From Miscanthus floridulus (taxonomy: Eukaryota; Streptophyta; Magnoliopsida; Poales; Poaceae), in NCBI RefSeq assembly GCF_019320115.1, contig NC_089582.1:122165259-122229258 (forward strand): a DNA stretch of 64,000 nucleotides, in the 5' to 3' direction. The notes beneath the pieces were generated by a model that searched no databases, was not told the DNA's origin, and saw only the letters and a list, made by a program, of their open reading frames with translations. Shown here in pieces: positions 12,204 to 26,652 of the stretch. The first letter of the stretch is position 1, and every line of letters starts with the position of its first letter. Made by a program: the position numbers and the translations under genes.

Positions 12204-15200
12204 TGTGACAGAACCGCCTAATTTATACAAGATCAAGTACGGTTGTCCCCGCTAACACGTTGACACACCCATACTTTCACTCATATAAATACTTTCACTT
12301 ATATAAACCCGGTAGTCCGCCGAGTGTCCCGAAAGACCTCGGTAAATCAACATCACAACCAAGATCGCGTGATTAAGCAAATACATATCACATACATCGG
12401 GTTGCAGCGGAAATAATATTACAAAGGGGTTAACAAATAATAGTACAAGTTTGGGGTTTCAAAACTGCTTAGTGGAAACAACATAGCTTTCAAATGATTA
12501 CATTAATATAAGTTCCAAATATATTGCTAGCATAGTGACATCATCCGACAAAAGCATATAGATGAGAAGTAAGCATAGAATCACCGAGCCCACAAGTGTT
12601 TAGCCACCATCATCAACAGGTCGAGAACATCACCTGCAACAAGGTGGGATAAACCCTGAGTACTCGAATGTACTCAGCCAGACTTACCCGTCGGAAACCA
12701 AAACAAATGACACCAAGGATCATGCAAGGCTTTCTTTAGTGGGCTAGCTGACTTGTTTGCGAAAAGCATAAGCTATCATGAAGAAACCATTTTAAGTACT
12801 TTGCATCATCTTTATTATGGCCTATCCATCTAGGTAAGCACCTGTACTATAGCAATCACTTGATTAACCAATAACATGTAGTTACCAATTTAGATTTAGC
12901 ATATCCCATACCATCCAGATAACCATCATTGTTCCATAATAATTACTACGATGCAGTAACTTGAGTCAAGTGCTCACTATCCAGGAGCGATGGCGATTCG
13001 AATCGATTCCTAACCAGCTGGTGATTTATTCCTTACACAAACCTCACTCACCCGCTAAAGTGAGATATTGATCACCGAGTCAACTTTCCAGGAATCTCGA
13101 GTTTGCCAGGAACCACATGTACCCGGGGGCCGACCAACTGCACTTTGGTCTTATCATCTCGCCCCCGTGTCCTACCACACCTGCTCCAGCACAGTGCGCT
13201 ATGGGCAATCTACTCGGCCCAAAAAATCTCCTAGCTTCGTGGTCGGAAGGTACTTTATCCGGCCAGCTAAATGTAAGGCATGCATTCAATATGACTGGAG
13301 GCCCAACAACGGTCGGTCCTTAATTGACACAGACAGAAACTAACAGCGCCCTAGAACCCTGTCTGGTTGCCTCCAACTTTTTCCGTCCGGTCTCCAATTA
13401 TCCATCACACATGGTTAATTCCAGGATATCATTCTTTCCATAGCTAAATTCTTCCAGTAACCACATATAATGTAGGTGACCAGATATCTCCGATCGCTAC
13501 CGGTCTAAGCAAGGCTAAGCAGTTATTCGATCCTGACCTAACAGGGTAAAAAGGTAATAAGGTAGGCAAGGATAGTAATAAATGCATCAACGGTTTCAAT
13601 CAACTCCTACAGCTTAATGCACAATATATAACTCATATATAGAAAGAATTGCTTTTATAAATTAGGAGACTTATAATGCTCCGGGGCTTGCCTGGGATCC
13701 GACACAAGTCAGTTCAGTTAGCTTGCACCGTCATGGTGACATCTCTGGTCCTAGCACTTGCTTAGTCCTTCCATCTTCGGGATAGATCCATCAAACACTG
13801 TCTTCGGGTTTGGCTCCAACATCATGTCCTTCACGTGGTTCATCTAGCGTACCTAGATGAGATGCAATATGCAAGTGCATAAATATGAAGAATAGTACCA
13901 TGAGACACATCACAAAATAGCAAGCAAGACAAGCATAGTTTACACTAACACACTTAAGTACTTTGCGATGCTTAACTTAAACATCACACAATCTATCATG
14001 CTAAGATGGCAAAGAAGATGACAACACCAATCATGACACAAGTTTCCCCAGATCTCAAGTGCTCTAACTCAGTCATCATTCAAGGCATACGTCACACTTA
14101 ACAATATACAAGCAAGCACTATAATTGGAATCTGCCAATTTCTGGACATGCAAACAGGAGCTACAAGATTTAGCTATAACTAGAGTTACACAAATCCAAA
14201 TGACTTGCAAGAAGACATTATGGAAAGCTTATGAAATTTTCATAATTCATCTTTAATCATCTTAGCATGATTCTCAAGTTAACTAAGTCAAATATATCCA
14301 TTTACAGAAACTGGTCCACAATTGACAGAAAACAGCCATTTCTGAAACCCAACTTTAAACAGCTGTAACTCTTAAACTATTTGGCCAAATGACACCAAAT
14401 TTTAATCGAAACTAGATACATGAATTATCTACAACTTTTGTATAAACAAGTTTCACAACAAATCACATTATCACGAAGAACTTTGCTAAGTTCCCAGATC
14501 TGTCCATAAACCACATCGGCAAGAAAATAATTATTAACTTATGTTGCAAATACATAATTGGGCAAAACCAACTTTACCAACATTTCACACATGACTAAAG
14601 AACACCATAAAACCTAGTGTCCATGACCAAATAAATTCTTTTAATGCATTTCTTAATTTATTTTAGATAACAAGGTGACTTAATGAACATATACCAAAAG
14701 TGCACAATAACTTCTACAAAAATTACAGTGGCTCACATATCCTCTCAATAGTCTACTGTATAAATTTCACTCCATTTGGATATGTATAGCAACCTCTATG
14801 AAAAAGACAAGTTGCTAAAGCAAGAATTCATGTGAGAGCAAGATAAACCAATAACTCACTCATACTTCATCCAATACTCATGAAATTTTTACCACACATC
14901 AACTATCACATGAATAGCATACCACAAAAATTTCACTTCATTTGGAGCCCTAGATCTACAGTTATGAAAAATAACAAATTCAACTAGCATTACAACCTTA
15001 CTACACAAATCTATTTTTACCGCAAAATATTTAAACTAAAATATGCCATATTATAGATCCATTGCATAGACAATTTCACAAGGATTCCAAAAAGTCATCA
15101 TTTACTATTTTACGAATTTTCTATGATTTACTATGAATTTTCAAAGTTCCTGCAAAATAATTATAACCCAGTCCTTACGGCACTATTCACATGAGTCACA

Positions 15201-16816
15201 GGTTATGCAGTTAGGCCCTCCCCTTTACTCGAATTCTTGCGTGATGTCCCTGGTCGGAAAAACAGAGCAGAGGATGGCCGGAGCTTGCTGTTGCGGCCGG
15301 AGAAGGTACATCGTCGGCGGGGGAGTGATGGGGAAGCACCAAGGGGTCCTTGCGCACCCGCGGGGCTGCTCGGCTTAGCCCAAGGTGGCCCACGGTGGCT
15401 TGGCCACGCGCAGGCGCCGGCTGCGGCGGCGGCGGCCAGAACTTCCACGGCCATGGTGGCGGTTTGCGACGGCGAGCACGAGCACGACGTGAAGGAGATG
15501 GCGGCGAAGCTAAGGGCGGTGCTCGTGGGGAGTGAGGAGACTGGGAGCGGCGAGAATAGCTGCAGCGGCCGGAGCTTCCACGGCGGCCATGGTGGACATG
15601 CACGGCGTTCGCAAGCTCTAGAGCGAAGGAGGGCGAGCGAGGGCAGCGAGTGAGAGCAGGGAGGAGTGGGGAGCGTCTAGGATAGCTCGGCCTCCATTAT
15701 GGAGCAGCAGGGGCACGGCAGGGCGGCCGGGACACGCGGCGAGGAGGTGGGCGCGTGGTGCTTGCGCCTGGTCGCCACGGAGGCAAAACGTCGAGCACGT
15801 GGCGTGCTACGAAGTGGACAAGGTGGGACGCCGTTTTGGGCTAGCTCGGGTCCGAATTAGACTTTGGGCCCAAAAGAAAAGTTGTCAATCTCGGCCTACT
15901 CTACATTTCATATTAAGAGTGCACAGCCATTAGAGCTACAGATTAGGGAATAATCAAGTGCCAATATGACATTGTCAAAGTATCGGCAACAATTAACAAT
16001 CTTTCCATATTGATGGGCAAAATGAAGTCCGACAAGTGCCATCTTCTTGCCTGCTCTTCTCCACCACATAAGCTCCAACTTTTATTTTGGGGTCAAGTCA
16101 AGTTACTTAACGAAATTTGGAGAACGTGAGACGTCAATGCTGATGTCGATGAATTTCAGACTTAGAATATTTCTAAGTGCTGAAATCAGCAGCAAATTTG
16201 ATCTTGTGACCTCGATTTGACTTACTTCCAAGATGATCTAGCTCTTAGTCCAAAAACAAAGTTTGTTCTACATGATATGGACTACAACTTTCATTTAAGG
16301 TCCAACCTCAAAACTGGTATAGAACCTACTGTTCTACTTTGACCAAAGTAGGATCACGATGAAGCTTAAATTATCCTTTTTGATCCATTGGAGCGTTTTC
16401 GTGGCATTTTTCCAATGTGAACCTTTCATGACTTTTGTTGTAGAGTTCATCTAGAGTCATTTGGGCATGGTTGCAAGATTTGGTTGATGATCGAGAATTC
16501 CCTTCACTTTATAAAATAATTCAAGCAACGACATAACTCGTCATTTCATGTGATTTCTTGATTCCAAACTTCACGAAACTTTTCCATGGATCAATATAGA
16601 TGGTTATTGATGTGAGACACATGAAGATATTCCAATAACACCACCCAAGCATATATCTTGAAAAAGGGGTCTATAGGTGAGCAAAGGTGCAATATCCAAG
16701 TTTAGGTTGGGGCTCGTTTCTATAGGTTGGACCTTGACATCTTCATCATCACTTAATATGCCATGTTCGAGCTCAAACCCATTGCTTAACTGGTGGCAAA
16801 CACTTGGGGTGTTACA
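12204..16816 (-). repeat. Element C 3' LTR (4.6 kb, in its own orientation)
   Basis: It matches 21539-26133 nearly base for base. This copy has an extra 18-base tandem duplication (ACTTTCACT-TATATAA type) near 12275. Most of it is AT-rich. An abrupt GC-rich island at 15230-15830 gives long random open frames on both strands that I do not regard as genes. Confidence 0.9.
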
Positions 16817-16830
16817 GCCCTCCCCCCTTA

Positions 16831-19800
16831 AAAGAATCGTGTCCTGAGATTCAGGACGAAAGACTTTTGTGGAAGAGAGACATGCTACCAGTTTCCAATA
16901 TCAGCCAGAGCTTTAGGCTACATAGCTTCAAGCATAAGAGAGGCTAATTTGGTCAAGACACTTTTTGATACTTGTCCTTTGTAGTAAGTTTTGTCTGAAG
17001 AATTTCCTTCGTTGGCCTTCATGATGTATTGTTACTTTGGGAGGAATCCAAGATAGCAATGTCCTACGTACTTCGCCCTTAATGTACGAAGAGCGATACA
17101 AACGTAGACTAAATACTTGCAGCATCTACTTCCCAAGTGGATATAGCACAGACCATATGGACTTTGCACTAGACCACAGTCGGTTGACGAATATTTCTTG
17201 TAACGGTGCTATATTTGCTCCCAAGGTTTGAAAAGCAGTTCTCTATTAGAGTGGCTTGAGCACAACTTCTCATAAAGAATGTGATCATAAACGGGTAAAC
17301 GTCCTTTGAGGGTATGAGAAGCTAGTTAACCAATATCCAAATTGGTTGTAGCGGTGCAATCACTTAGATGTCAACTGATGGAAAGCTACATAATGTTCCA
17401 TGTGCGCAGTGCTCTTTCTTTGATAACAATATTGTATGGTCTGAGTCTTCTAAGTGAGTGGTAAACATAGTAGCTGACTCTGTCGGCTCAATGTTCTCGA
17501 TGATCATTCCTTAGGGAGCCTTTGTATCCAAGTTGCAATAGTGATCTAGGTTGAATCTGATGCAACCTCTTAGGTAAAAACACATATAAGGTACCAAAGG
17601 CATGTCAGCATTAGAGACCCATTGACGCAGAAAGATGTTAGCCTTGCTTGGAGGACAACACAAGTTGCAAGTAATCACAAAACTAGGGACTAGTTCACTA
17701 CCAAGCAGGTTGAGTACAATTTGCCTTCGTGGTGCAGTTGCACAACAAGTTGGGTTGACTTGCATCATAGCAAAACCAGCCTTCTTACTACATTTGTCAT
17801 CGAGGCTTCCATTCTAAGGCCAATCAATATCTCAAAAACCATAATCCGAAAATCTACGGTTTAACACCCTTCCAATCTATTTTTGACTTACAACGGCACA
17901 AGTTGACTTGTAGAACATCTTGATTGCTCAACTATTATCGATACGAGAGGACAAAGGTACGGCACAAACATGGGTGCAAGGAGTCTTCTCTAAGGCATGG
18001 AGGGTTGTCTAACAGCGATACACCTACAAGTTGTAATTTCTTGGCATGAATTACAAACACAACCGTTTAATGCAAATGAGGATCACAATCACAGCGAAAT
18101 TGCAGATTCTGTACCCTTTTGTTTTCTATTCATATCTCATAAACTACTACTCCAATATGTAGAAAATTTGGTGGGCTTGTAGATCCATGGGTCTTCTAAC
18201 TACTCACCAAAAATCAACTCAACCAGACACCGTTGACCATCCAAACAATTCATCTACCAAAACTGCTCTGTTCTGAAATGGTAGCAAACCGAGCCTGACA
18301 AGATATCTCTCAAATCTGACATTTTACTCAACCAATACTCAAACCAACTTAAGACATTGAAGGACCCTAAGCAAGGAATGAGATCACCAAGTTTGGGGTC
18401 AATCCAACTTCATTTGAGTCACTAACCGTCGGCTTGAAGATAACCGGTTTAGTGCCACAAAATCTAGACAAATTTCGTGTCCTCCCTTTTCTTCGCTCCA
18501 CACGTTGAGGTGTGTGTTTGGCACTCTCTAACATTTCTCATAGCAGCAGCAGTCTTTCTCTAGCTGAGGATGGAGGCTAGAGTTTTCCTTACATGCTTCT
18601 CTGATAACACTTCAACCATCGTTCTAGACACCAACTTGACTATGCACAAGCATTGGACTTGTGGGCTGTTTTCGTATGGCACAAAACATTATTCCACATG
18701 TAGGGCATTTCTACATTAACAAGGAACCATTCCTATATATCCTTCAGCACTTCATCCAATAGAGTCCGGACACATGTGTTAGTGGCACCTTGGGGCACAA
18801 AGATGCTGACTAAAAACTAGGGACGTGCTTTCGCTAGCTCCTACCTAGCCGATACCACGTCTTGTACTATCTACGTGATTGTCCAAGATGGAATTAACTT
18901 GATAGCACATTTGGAGAAGAAGTAGCACTTGCATCATGGGGCCAGGTTTGCTGTTTCCTTGATCAACATTGTCCTGTGAGATCTGACCTTCATAGTTACC
19001 AAATAGTTGTTACCTAACTGAAGACTAACTTTCCTACTGGTAACAAATCAGTTGTCCCTCAACACTAAAAATGTTCCAAATCTTCACTCTTGATAATAAA
19101 AATTGTGGTCGAAGCCTACAGATGGTCACCATTGAAGTCAGCAGAAAGGGGTCACACCAAAGAAGGTCGGTTGATCACCTTGCACATAAAGGTCAAGACT
19201 TGGACAAGAAGCTCATGAGCACTAGGTGACCTACTACAGCACATAATATCCTAGTCCATTTACCTTCTGACTGATAACTTGTTCAACCTTAAGTGTGGTG
19301 CACCTTTTTGATCCAATGAAAATGACATAAGTTGCTCACTAGATGATCGACATCATTACAGGGACAGTCATGTCGAGTAGAGTCACTTGTCTACCCTCTT
19401 GCAATCTGTTTATGTTCCTGTTAGTGACCTGTTCTTCAAAGGTTAACTGTTGGACTACTCTAGAAGGAAGTCCTATTGCATCTAGTTCGACATATAGATC
19501 TCTTGGCATGATAAGGAGAGATAACCAAGGAAGAGCTCAAGTGAGAATAACATATTGGTGTAGTTCTATAATGGATCATGACTAGAAACCTTGATACTAG
19601 TGCGTGCCGAGCAGCACAGCCTTGTGTGTGCACCCACAGGAGGCTCTCGGTTTCATCATGGCACCGTAGATCGCTAATTGTGGCACCATTACTAAACATA
19701 CAACCCACAAGAAATCTCACATGGCATAAATTGGGTTGCATAGGAGCAAGCACTATGCGAAGGAGGGATAGCAAACAAAGATAGTCACAAGGTTAGGAGT

Positions 19801-21524
19801 TAACAAGCAGAGGATCCAAAGATCAAAACACAACGCAAGAGAGCATAGCTTAATTGCCAAAGACAACTGAGCAGGGGACTTCTTGCTGAATTTCCATATA
19901 CGTCTTGTGTCCACCCAAGTGATTACCAGATAAAGATTAACATGAGATTTGGTCTTGTCGAGTAGCAACATGAGACCAAGACTGATAGACATCCCGAGAC
20001 ATGGGAAGGTTGGAGACAAAATAAACAAGATTCAAGGGACAGAGCCAAGGCACTGACTAAGGATTTAGTTGATAAGGCAACGACATAATCTGTGAGAAAA
20101 AGGTTCCAAAGCGGGGTAGATAGCGATTAGCGTTGCACCAGATCATTAGTAGAAGAAGGAGCAATGAGGTCTAACAAGGATTTTTGAGCAAGGTCCTCCC
20201 ACACAGGAGCAGGACAACCACAAAACACACGAGCAAATAAGGGGGGCTAAGCTTGGGTCAAAAATCAAGCAAAGGCATGGATAAAAGTCTTCATAGCACA
20301 ACATTCAAGGCTAGCAACCATGTGCACAGGCTTAGGTTCCTAAGAGAGAACTTAATTGTAGATGACAACCCTGAGATTACCAAAACTTGGACGCTGCTCT
20401 AGGATAGCGCTCTTCCACATTCATATGCTTACCGAGGACAAAAGGGTGACAACTATGGCACTACCTAGATAACGAGCATCCACGCCTACATCATGGTCTT
20501 AAGCGAGCATTTCAAAACACTCAATCAAATTAGCTAAGGCGCCTAATACTAAACACGAAGCTCGCACACAACAAGCAGGCACCTACAGTAACACCACTAC
20601 ACATAAACATGTGAACGTGGTAGTAAGGTATCGTTATCTTTTTATTTCCTTAGGAAGCAAACATACAAGGCAAAGCTAATCACATCCTATCTTCAAGCAC
20701 AGCTATTCAAGCATCATGGGACAAGACATTTTGGCTAGCTTCACACAGGGAAAATAGTGACATCACATTGATCACAAGTTACTTAGCATTGAACAAGGTG
20801 AGGGAAGCATATTTATGCACAAGCACAATCATGATGCATGCTCGTCCTATTCGTCCTCACAAAATTGCCAGCCCAAGGTGGCAATCACGTTCTATGTCGG
20901 TGGCATAACACGTACTCTCTCGATATATAGCTAGTCGTCAGCTACATTCAATCTACGCATTCGTGGTTAGCGTACCTGCAGGCAAATTCATTACAGCCCA
21001 TCTCCACAAAGAGATAAATAAGCACACAATGAAAGCAGTAAACTAAGATACTCTCCATATATACATTTCCAGATGTATATACTTTGATATTCATAGCTAC
21101 CCGATACATATACCCGCAATTAAGTACATTCATATATACATGTGTGTAACATATAAATATTCTAATAACCACAGCTAACTCTCCCCTAGACCGACAGTTG
21201 GATGGTCATACTCTCACAACTCACACTTACCTGGGCATAGAGGCAATTGATCCATACAGTACCATTCAAACGAATGGCATCCATACAATAGCACGCCGTA
21301 TGGACGACGAAAGTAAAATTGCAATAAAGTACATCCCTTAAAGTTAGTACTTAGATAGCCACCTAATAGTCCTTAACTGGGCATAAAGGAAGATGTCGCT
21401 AGCATAGTTTTACAAATAAGTTTTGACAAATTTGCCTGTAGCTAAAGTTTTAGTTAAAATAGACTTTTTAAAACCAAAACTTGACTTTTAAAACTATGTA
21501 CCTGATAGTATTATGCTTAATCTC
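16831..21524 (-). other. Element C interior, non-coding
   Basis: 4.7 kb between polypurine tract and primer-binding site. The longest open frames are about 100 codons and show no protease, reverse transcriptase, RNase H or integrase motif on either strand. It may be fully degenerate or, as in LARDs, a conserved structural RNA region. Confidence 0.6.
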
Positions 21525-21538
21525 GCTCTGATACCAGC

Positions 21539-24500
21539 TGTGATAGAACCGCCCAATTTATACAAGATCAAGTACGGTTGTCCCCGCTAACACGTTGACA
21601 CACCCATACTTTCACTCATATAAACCCGGTAGTCCGCCGAGTGTCCCGAAAGACCTCGGTAAATCAACATCACAACCAAGATCGCGTGATTAAGCAAATA
21701 CACATCACATACATCGGGTTGCAGCAGAAATAATATTATAAAGGGGGTTAACAAATAATAGTACAAGTTTGGGGTTTCAAAACTGCTTAGTGGAAACAAC
21801 ATAGCTTTCAAATGATTACATTAATATACGTTCCAAATATATTGCTAGCATAGTGACATCATTCGACAAAAGCATATAGATGAGAAGTAAGTATAGAATC
21901 ACCGAGCCCACCGGTGTTTAGCCACCATCATCAACAGGTCGAGAACATCACCTGCAACAAGGTGGGATAAACCCTGAGTACTCGAATGTACTCAGCCAGA
22001 CTTACCCGTCGGAAACCAAAACAAATGACACCAAGGATCATGCAAGGCTTTCTTTAGTGGGCTAGCTGACTTGTTTGTGAAAAGCATAAGTTATCATGAA
22101 GAAACCATTTTAAGTACTTTGCATCATCTTTATTATGGCCTATCCATCTAGGTAAGCACCTGTACTATAGCAATCACTTGATTAACCAATAACATGTAGT
22201 TACCAATTTAGATTTAGCATATCCCATACCATCCAGATAACCATCATTGTTCCATAATAATTACTACGATGCAGTAACTCGAGTCAAGTGCTCACTATCC
22301 AGGAGCGATGGCGATTCGAATTGATTCCTAACCAGCTGGTGATTTATTCCTTACACAAACCTCACTCACCCGCTAAAGTGAGATATTGATCACCGAGTCA
22401 ACTTTCTAGGAATCTCGAGTTTGCTAGGAACCACATGTACCCGGGGGCCGACCGACTGCACTTTGGTCTTATCATCTCGCCCCCATGTCCTACCACACCT
22501 GCTCCGGCACAGTGCGCTGCGGGCAATCTACTCGGCCCGAAAAATCTCCCAGCTTCGCGGTCGGAAGGTACTTTATTCGGCCCGCTAAATGTAAGGCATG
22601 CATTCAACATGACTCGAGGCCCAACAACGGTCGGTCCTTAATCGACACAGATAGAAACTAATAGCACCCCAGAACCCTGTCTGGTTGCCTCCAACTTTTT
22701 CCGTCCGGTCTCCAATTATCCATCACACATGGTTAATTCCAGGATATCATTCTTTCCATAGCTAAATTCTTCCAGTAACCACCTATAATGTAGGTGACCG
22801 GATATCTCCGATCGCTACCGGTCTAAGCAAGGCTAAGCAGTTATTTGATCCTGACCTAACAGGGTAAAAAGGTAATAAGGTAGGCAAGGATAGTAATAAA
22901 TGCATCAACGGTTTCAATCAACTCCTACAACTTAATGCACAATATATAACTCATATATAGAAAGAATTGCTTTTATAAATTAGGAGACTTATAATGCTCT
23001 GGGGCTTGCCTGGGATCCGACACAAGTCAGTTCAGTTAGCTTGCACCGTCATGGTGACATCTCCGGTCCTAGCACTTGCTTAGTCCTTCCATCTTCGGGA
23101 TAGATCTATCAAACACTGTCTTCGGGTTTGGCTCCAACATCACGTCCTTCACGTGGTTCATCTAGCGTACCTAGATGAGATGCAATATGCAAGTGCATAA
23201 ATATGAAGAATAGTACCATGAGACACATCACAAAATAGCAAGCAAGACAAGCATAGTTTACACTAACACACTTAAGTACTTTGCGATGCTTAACTTAAAC
23301 ATCACACAATCTATCATGCTAAGATGGCAAAGAAGACGACAACACCAATCATGACACAAGTTTCCCCAGATCTCAAGTGCTCTAACTCAGTCATCATTCA
23401 AGGTATGCGTCACACTTAACAATATATAAGCAAGCACTATAATTGGAATCTGCCAATTTCTGGACATGCAAACAGGAGCTACAAGATTTAGCTATAACTG
23501 GAGTTACACAAATCCAAATGACTTGCAAGAAGACATTATGGAAAGCTTATGAAAGTTTCTACAATTCATCTTTAATCATCTTAGCATGATTCTCAAGTTA
23601 ACTAAGTCAAATATATCCATTTACAGAAACTGGTCCACAATTGACAGAAAACAGCCATTTCTGAAACCCAACTTTAAACAGCTGTAACTCTTAAACTACT
23701 TGGCCAAATGACACCAAATTTTAATAGAAGCTAGATACATGAATTATCTACAACTTTTGTATAAACAAGTTTCACAACAAATCACATTATCATGAAGAAC
23801 TTTGCTAAGTTCCCAGATCTGTCCATAAACCACATCGGCAAGAAAATAATTATTAACTTATGTTGCAAATACATAATTGGGCAAAACCAACTTTACCAAC
23901 ATTTCACACATGACTAAAGAACACCAGAAAACCTAGTTTCCATGACCAAATAAATTCTTTTAATGCGTTTCTTAATTTATTTTAGATAACAAGGTGACTT
24001 AATGAACATATACCAAAAGTGCACAATAACATCTACAAAAATTACAGTGGCTCACATATCCTCTCAATAGTCTACTGTACAAATTTCACTCCATTTGGAT
24101 ATGTATAGCAGCCTCTATGAAAAAGACAAGTTGCTAAAGCAAGATTTCATGTGAGAGCAAGATAAACCAATAACTCACTCATACTTCATCCAATACTCAT
24201 GAAATTTTTACCACACATCAACTATCACATGAGTAGCATGCCACAAAAATTTCACTTCATTTGGAGCCCTAGATCTACAGTTATGAAAAATAACAAATTC
24301 AACTAGCATTACAACCTTACTGCACAAATCTATTTTTACCGCAAAATATTTAAACTAAAACATGCCATATTATAGATCCACTGCATAGACAATTTCACAA
24401 GGATTCCAAAAAGTCCTCATTTACTATTTTACGAATTTTCTACGATTTACTATGAATTTCCAAAGTTCCTACAAAATAATTACAAACCAGTCCTTATGGC

Positions 24501-26133
24501 ACTATTCACATGAGTCACAGGTTATGCAGTTAGGTCCTCCCCTTTACTCGAATTCTTGCGCGATGTCCCTGGTCGGAAAAACAGAGCAGAGGATGGCTGG
24601 AGCTTGCTGTTGCGGCCGGAGAAGGTACGTCGTCGGTGGGGGAGTGATGGGGAAGCACCAAGGGGTCCTTGCGCACCCGCGGGGCTACTCGGCTTAGCCC
24701 AAGGTGGCCCACGGCGGCTTGGCCACGCGCGGGCACCGGCTGCGGCGGCGGCGGCCGGAACTTCCATGGCCACGGTGGCGGTTTGCGACGGTGAGCACGA
24801 GCACGACGTGAAGGAGATGCGGCGAAGCTGAGGGCGGTGCTCATGGGGAGTGAGGAGACTGGGAGCGGCGAGAACAGCTGCGGCGGCCGGAGCTTCCACG
24901 GCGGCCATGGTGGACATGCACGGCGTTCGCAAGCTCTAGAGCGAAGGAGGGCGAGCGAGGGCAGCGAGTGAGAGCAGGGAGGAGTGGGGAGCGTCTAGGA
25001 TAGCTCAGCCTCCATTATGGAGCAGCAGGGGTGCGGCAGGGCGGCCGGGACACGTGGCGAGGAGGTGGGCGCGTGGTGCTTGCGCCTGGTCGCCACGGAG
25101 GCAAAACGTCGAGCACGTGGCATGCTGCGAAGTGGACAAGGTGGGACGCCATTTTGGGCTAGCTCGGGTCCGAATTAGACTTTGGGCCCAAAAGAAAAGT
25201 TGTCAATCTCGGCCTACTCTACATTTCATATTAGAGTGCACAGCCATTAGAGCTACAGATTAGGGAATAATCAAGTGCCAATATGACATTGTCAAAGTAT
25301 CGGCAACAATTAACAATCTTTCCATATTGATGGGCAAAATGAAGTCCGACAAGTGCCATCTTCTTGCCTGCTCTTCTCCACCACATAAGCTCCAACTTTT
25401 ATTTTGGGGTCAAGTCAAGTTACTTAACGAAATTTGGAGAACGTGTGACGTCAATGCCGATGTCGATGAATTTTAGACTTAGAATATTTCTAAGTGCTGA
25501 AATCAGCAGCAAATTTGATCTTGTGACCTCGATTTGACTTACTTCCAAGATGATCTAGCTCTTAGTCCAAAAACAAAGTTTGTTCTACATGATATGGACT
25601 ACAACTTTCATTTAAGGTCCAATCTCAAAACTGGTATAGAACCTACTGTTCTACTTTGACCAAAGTAGGATCACGATGAAGCTTAAATTATCCTTTTTGA
25701 TCCATTGGAGCATTTTCATGGCATTTGCCCAACATGAACCTTTGATGACTTTTGTTGTAGAGTTCATCTAGAGTCATTTGGGCATGGTTGCAAGATTTGG
25801 TTGATGATCGAGAATTCCCTTCACTTTATAAAATAATTCAAGCAACGACATAACTCGTCATTTCATGTGACTTCTTGATTCCAAACTTCACAAAACTTTT
25901 CCATGGATCAATATAGATGGTTATTGATGTGAGACACACGAAGATATTCCAATTACACCACCCAAGCATATATCTTGAAAAAGGGGTCTATAGGTGAGCA
26001 AAGGTGCAATACCCAAGTTTAGGTTGGAGCTCGTTTCTATAGGTTGGACCTTGACATCTTCATCATCACTTAATATGCCATGTTCGAGCTCAAACCCATT
26101 GCTTAACTGGTGGCAAACACCCGGGGTGTTACA
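21539..26133 (-). repeat. Element C 5' LTR (in its own orientation)
   Basis: The partner of 12204-16816. The GC-rich island recurs at about 24550-25130. The primer-binding site abuts its low-coordinate end and the GTGTC target duplicate its high-coordinate end. Confidence 0.9.
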
Positions 26134-26138
26134 GTGTC

Positions 26139-26650
26139 CCTTTAGTCTCTCTACCAACTCTCATACTTGATTTCTTATGAAGTTATTCAATTCCTCATGC
26201 TTAGCATTCACCCAATGAACATCCTTTAATGTTTCATCTATCTTCTTTGGTTCAATGGATAACATAAATAAGAAGTGCTCACAAAATAAAGTCAATCTTG
26301 ATCTAGTTTGCACACCTCTTGTAATATCACTAATGATAGTGTCCAATGGATGATCCCTTGTAATATTTGTTGGTTAGAGCATTGGAACTTGATTGCTTGC
26401 ACTTGCTTGATCATTTGGTTGAGATGATGTACTAGCCACTTCATCTTGTTTATTTTCATGAGAGCCACTTGTACTAACTTGATTTGTATCATCTTGCACA
26501 TTTGAGTTAGAGAGCACTTGTACTTGATCATCTTCATCATCATTCACTTGCCTAGACCTCAATTCACCAACATCCATGTTCTTAATGGCATTTGAAAGTT
26601 GAATGCCTCTAACATCTTCTAAGTTCTCATTATCTACTTGTGAACCCATG
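26139..26650 (-). pseudogene. Element B integrase tail to start of reverse transcriptase
   Basis: On the minus strand a charged, N/D/Q-rich linker (26374-26649) leads into WVNAKHEELNNFIRNQV, the usual entry to the Copia reverse transcriptase. The reading stops at the target duplicate of element C and resumes at 12198. Frames change at least once between 26346 and 26374, so this part is decayed. Confidence 0.7.
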
Positions 26651-26652
26651 GT

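Larger units (their letters stand above)
12204..26133 (-). mobile_element. Element C: large non-coding LTR retrotransposon (LARD-like, Tekay/Del-type ends)
   Basis: Two very long LTRs (12204-16816 and 21539-26133, about 4.6 kb each) flank a 4.7 kb interior. The 5-base target duplication GTGTC is perfect (12199-12203 and 26134-26138). On the minus strand the LTR starts TGTAACACC. The primer-binding site TGGTATCAGAGC is at 21525-21536, two bases from the LTR. A GGGGGGAGGG polypurine tract is at 16817-16830. No gag or pol motif is visible in the interior. Size and lack of coding fit LARDs, which depend on partner elements for movement. The LTRs are nearly identical by eye, making C the youngest layer of the stack. 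Confidence 0.88.

Noticed and set aside
15203..15653. 130-138 codon open frames in the GC island of element C
   Set aside because: They overlap on both strands, differ in length between the two LTR copies by frameshift, and carry no motif.
21525..21537. tRNA-like sequence complementary to the 3' end of initiator tRNA-Met
   Set aside because: It is a retrotransposon primer-binding site; no cloverleaf surrounds this or the similar sites at 4756, 29672 and 34317.
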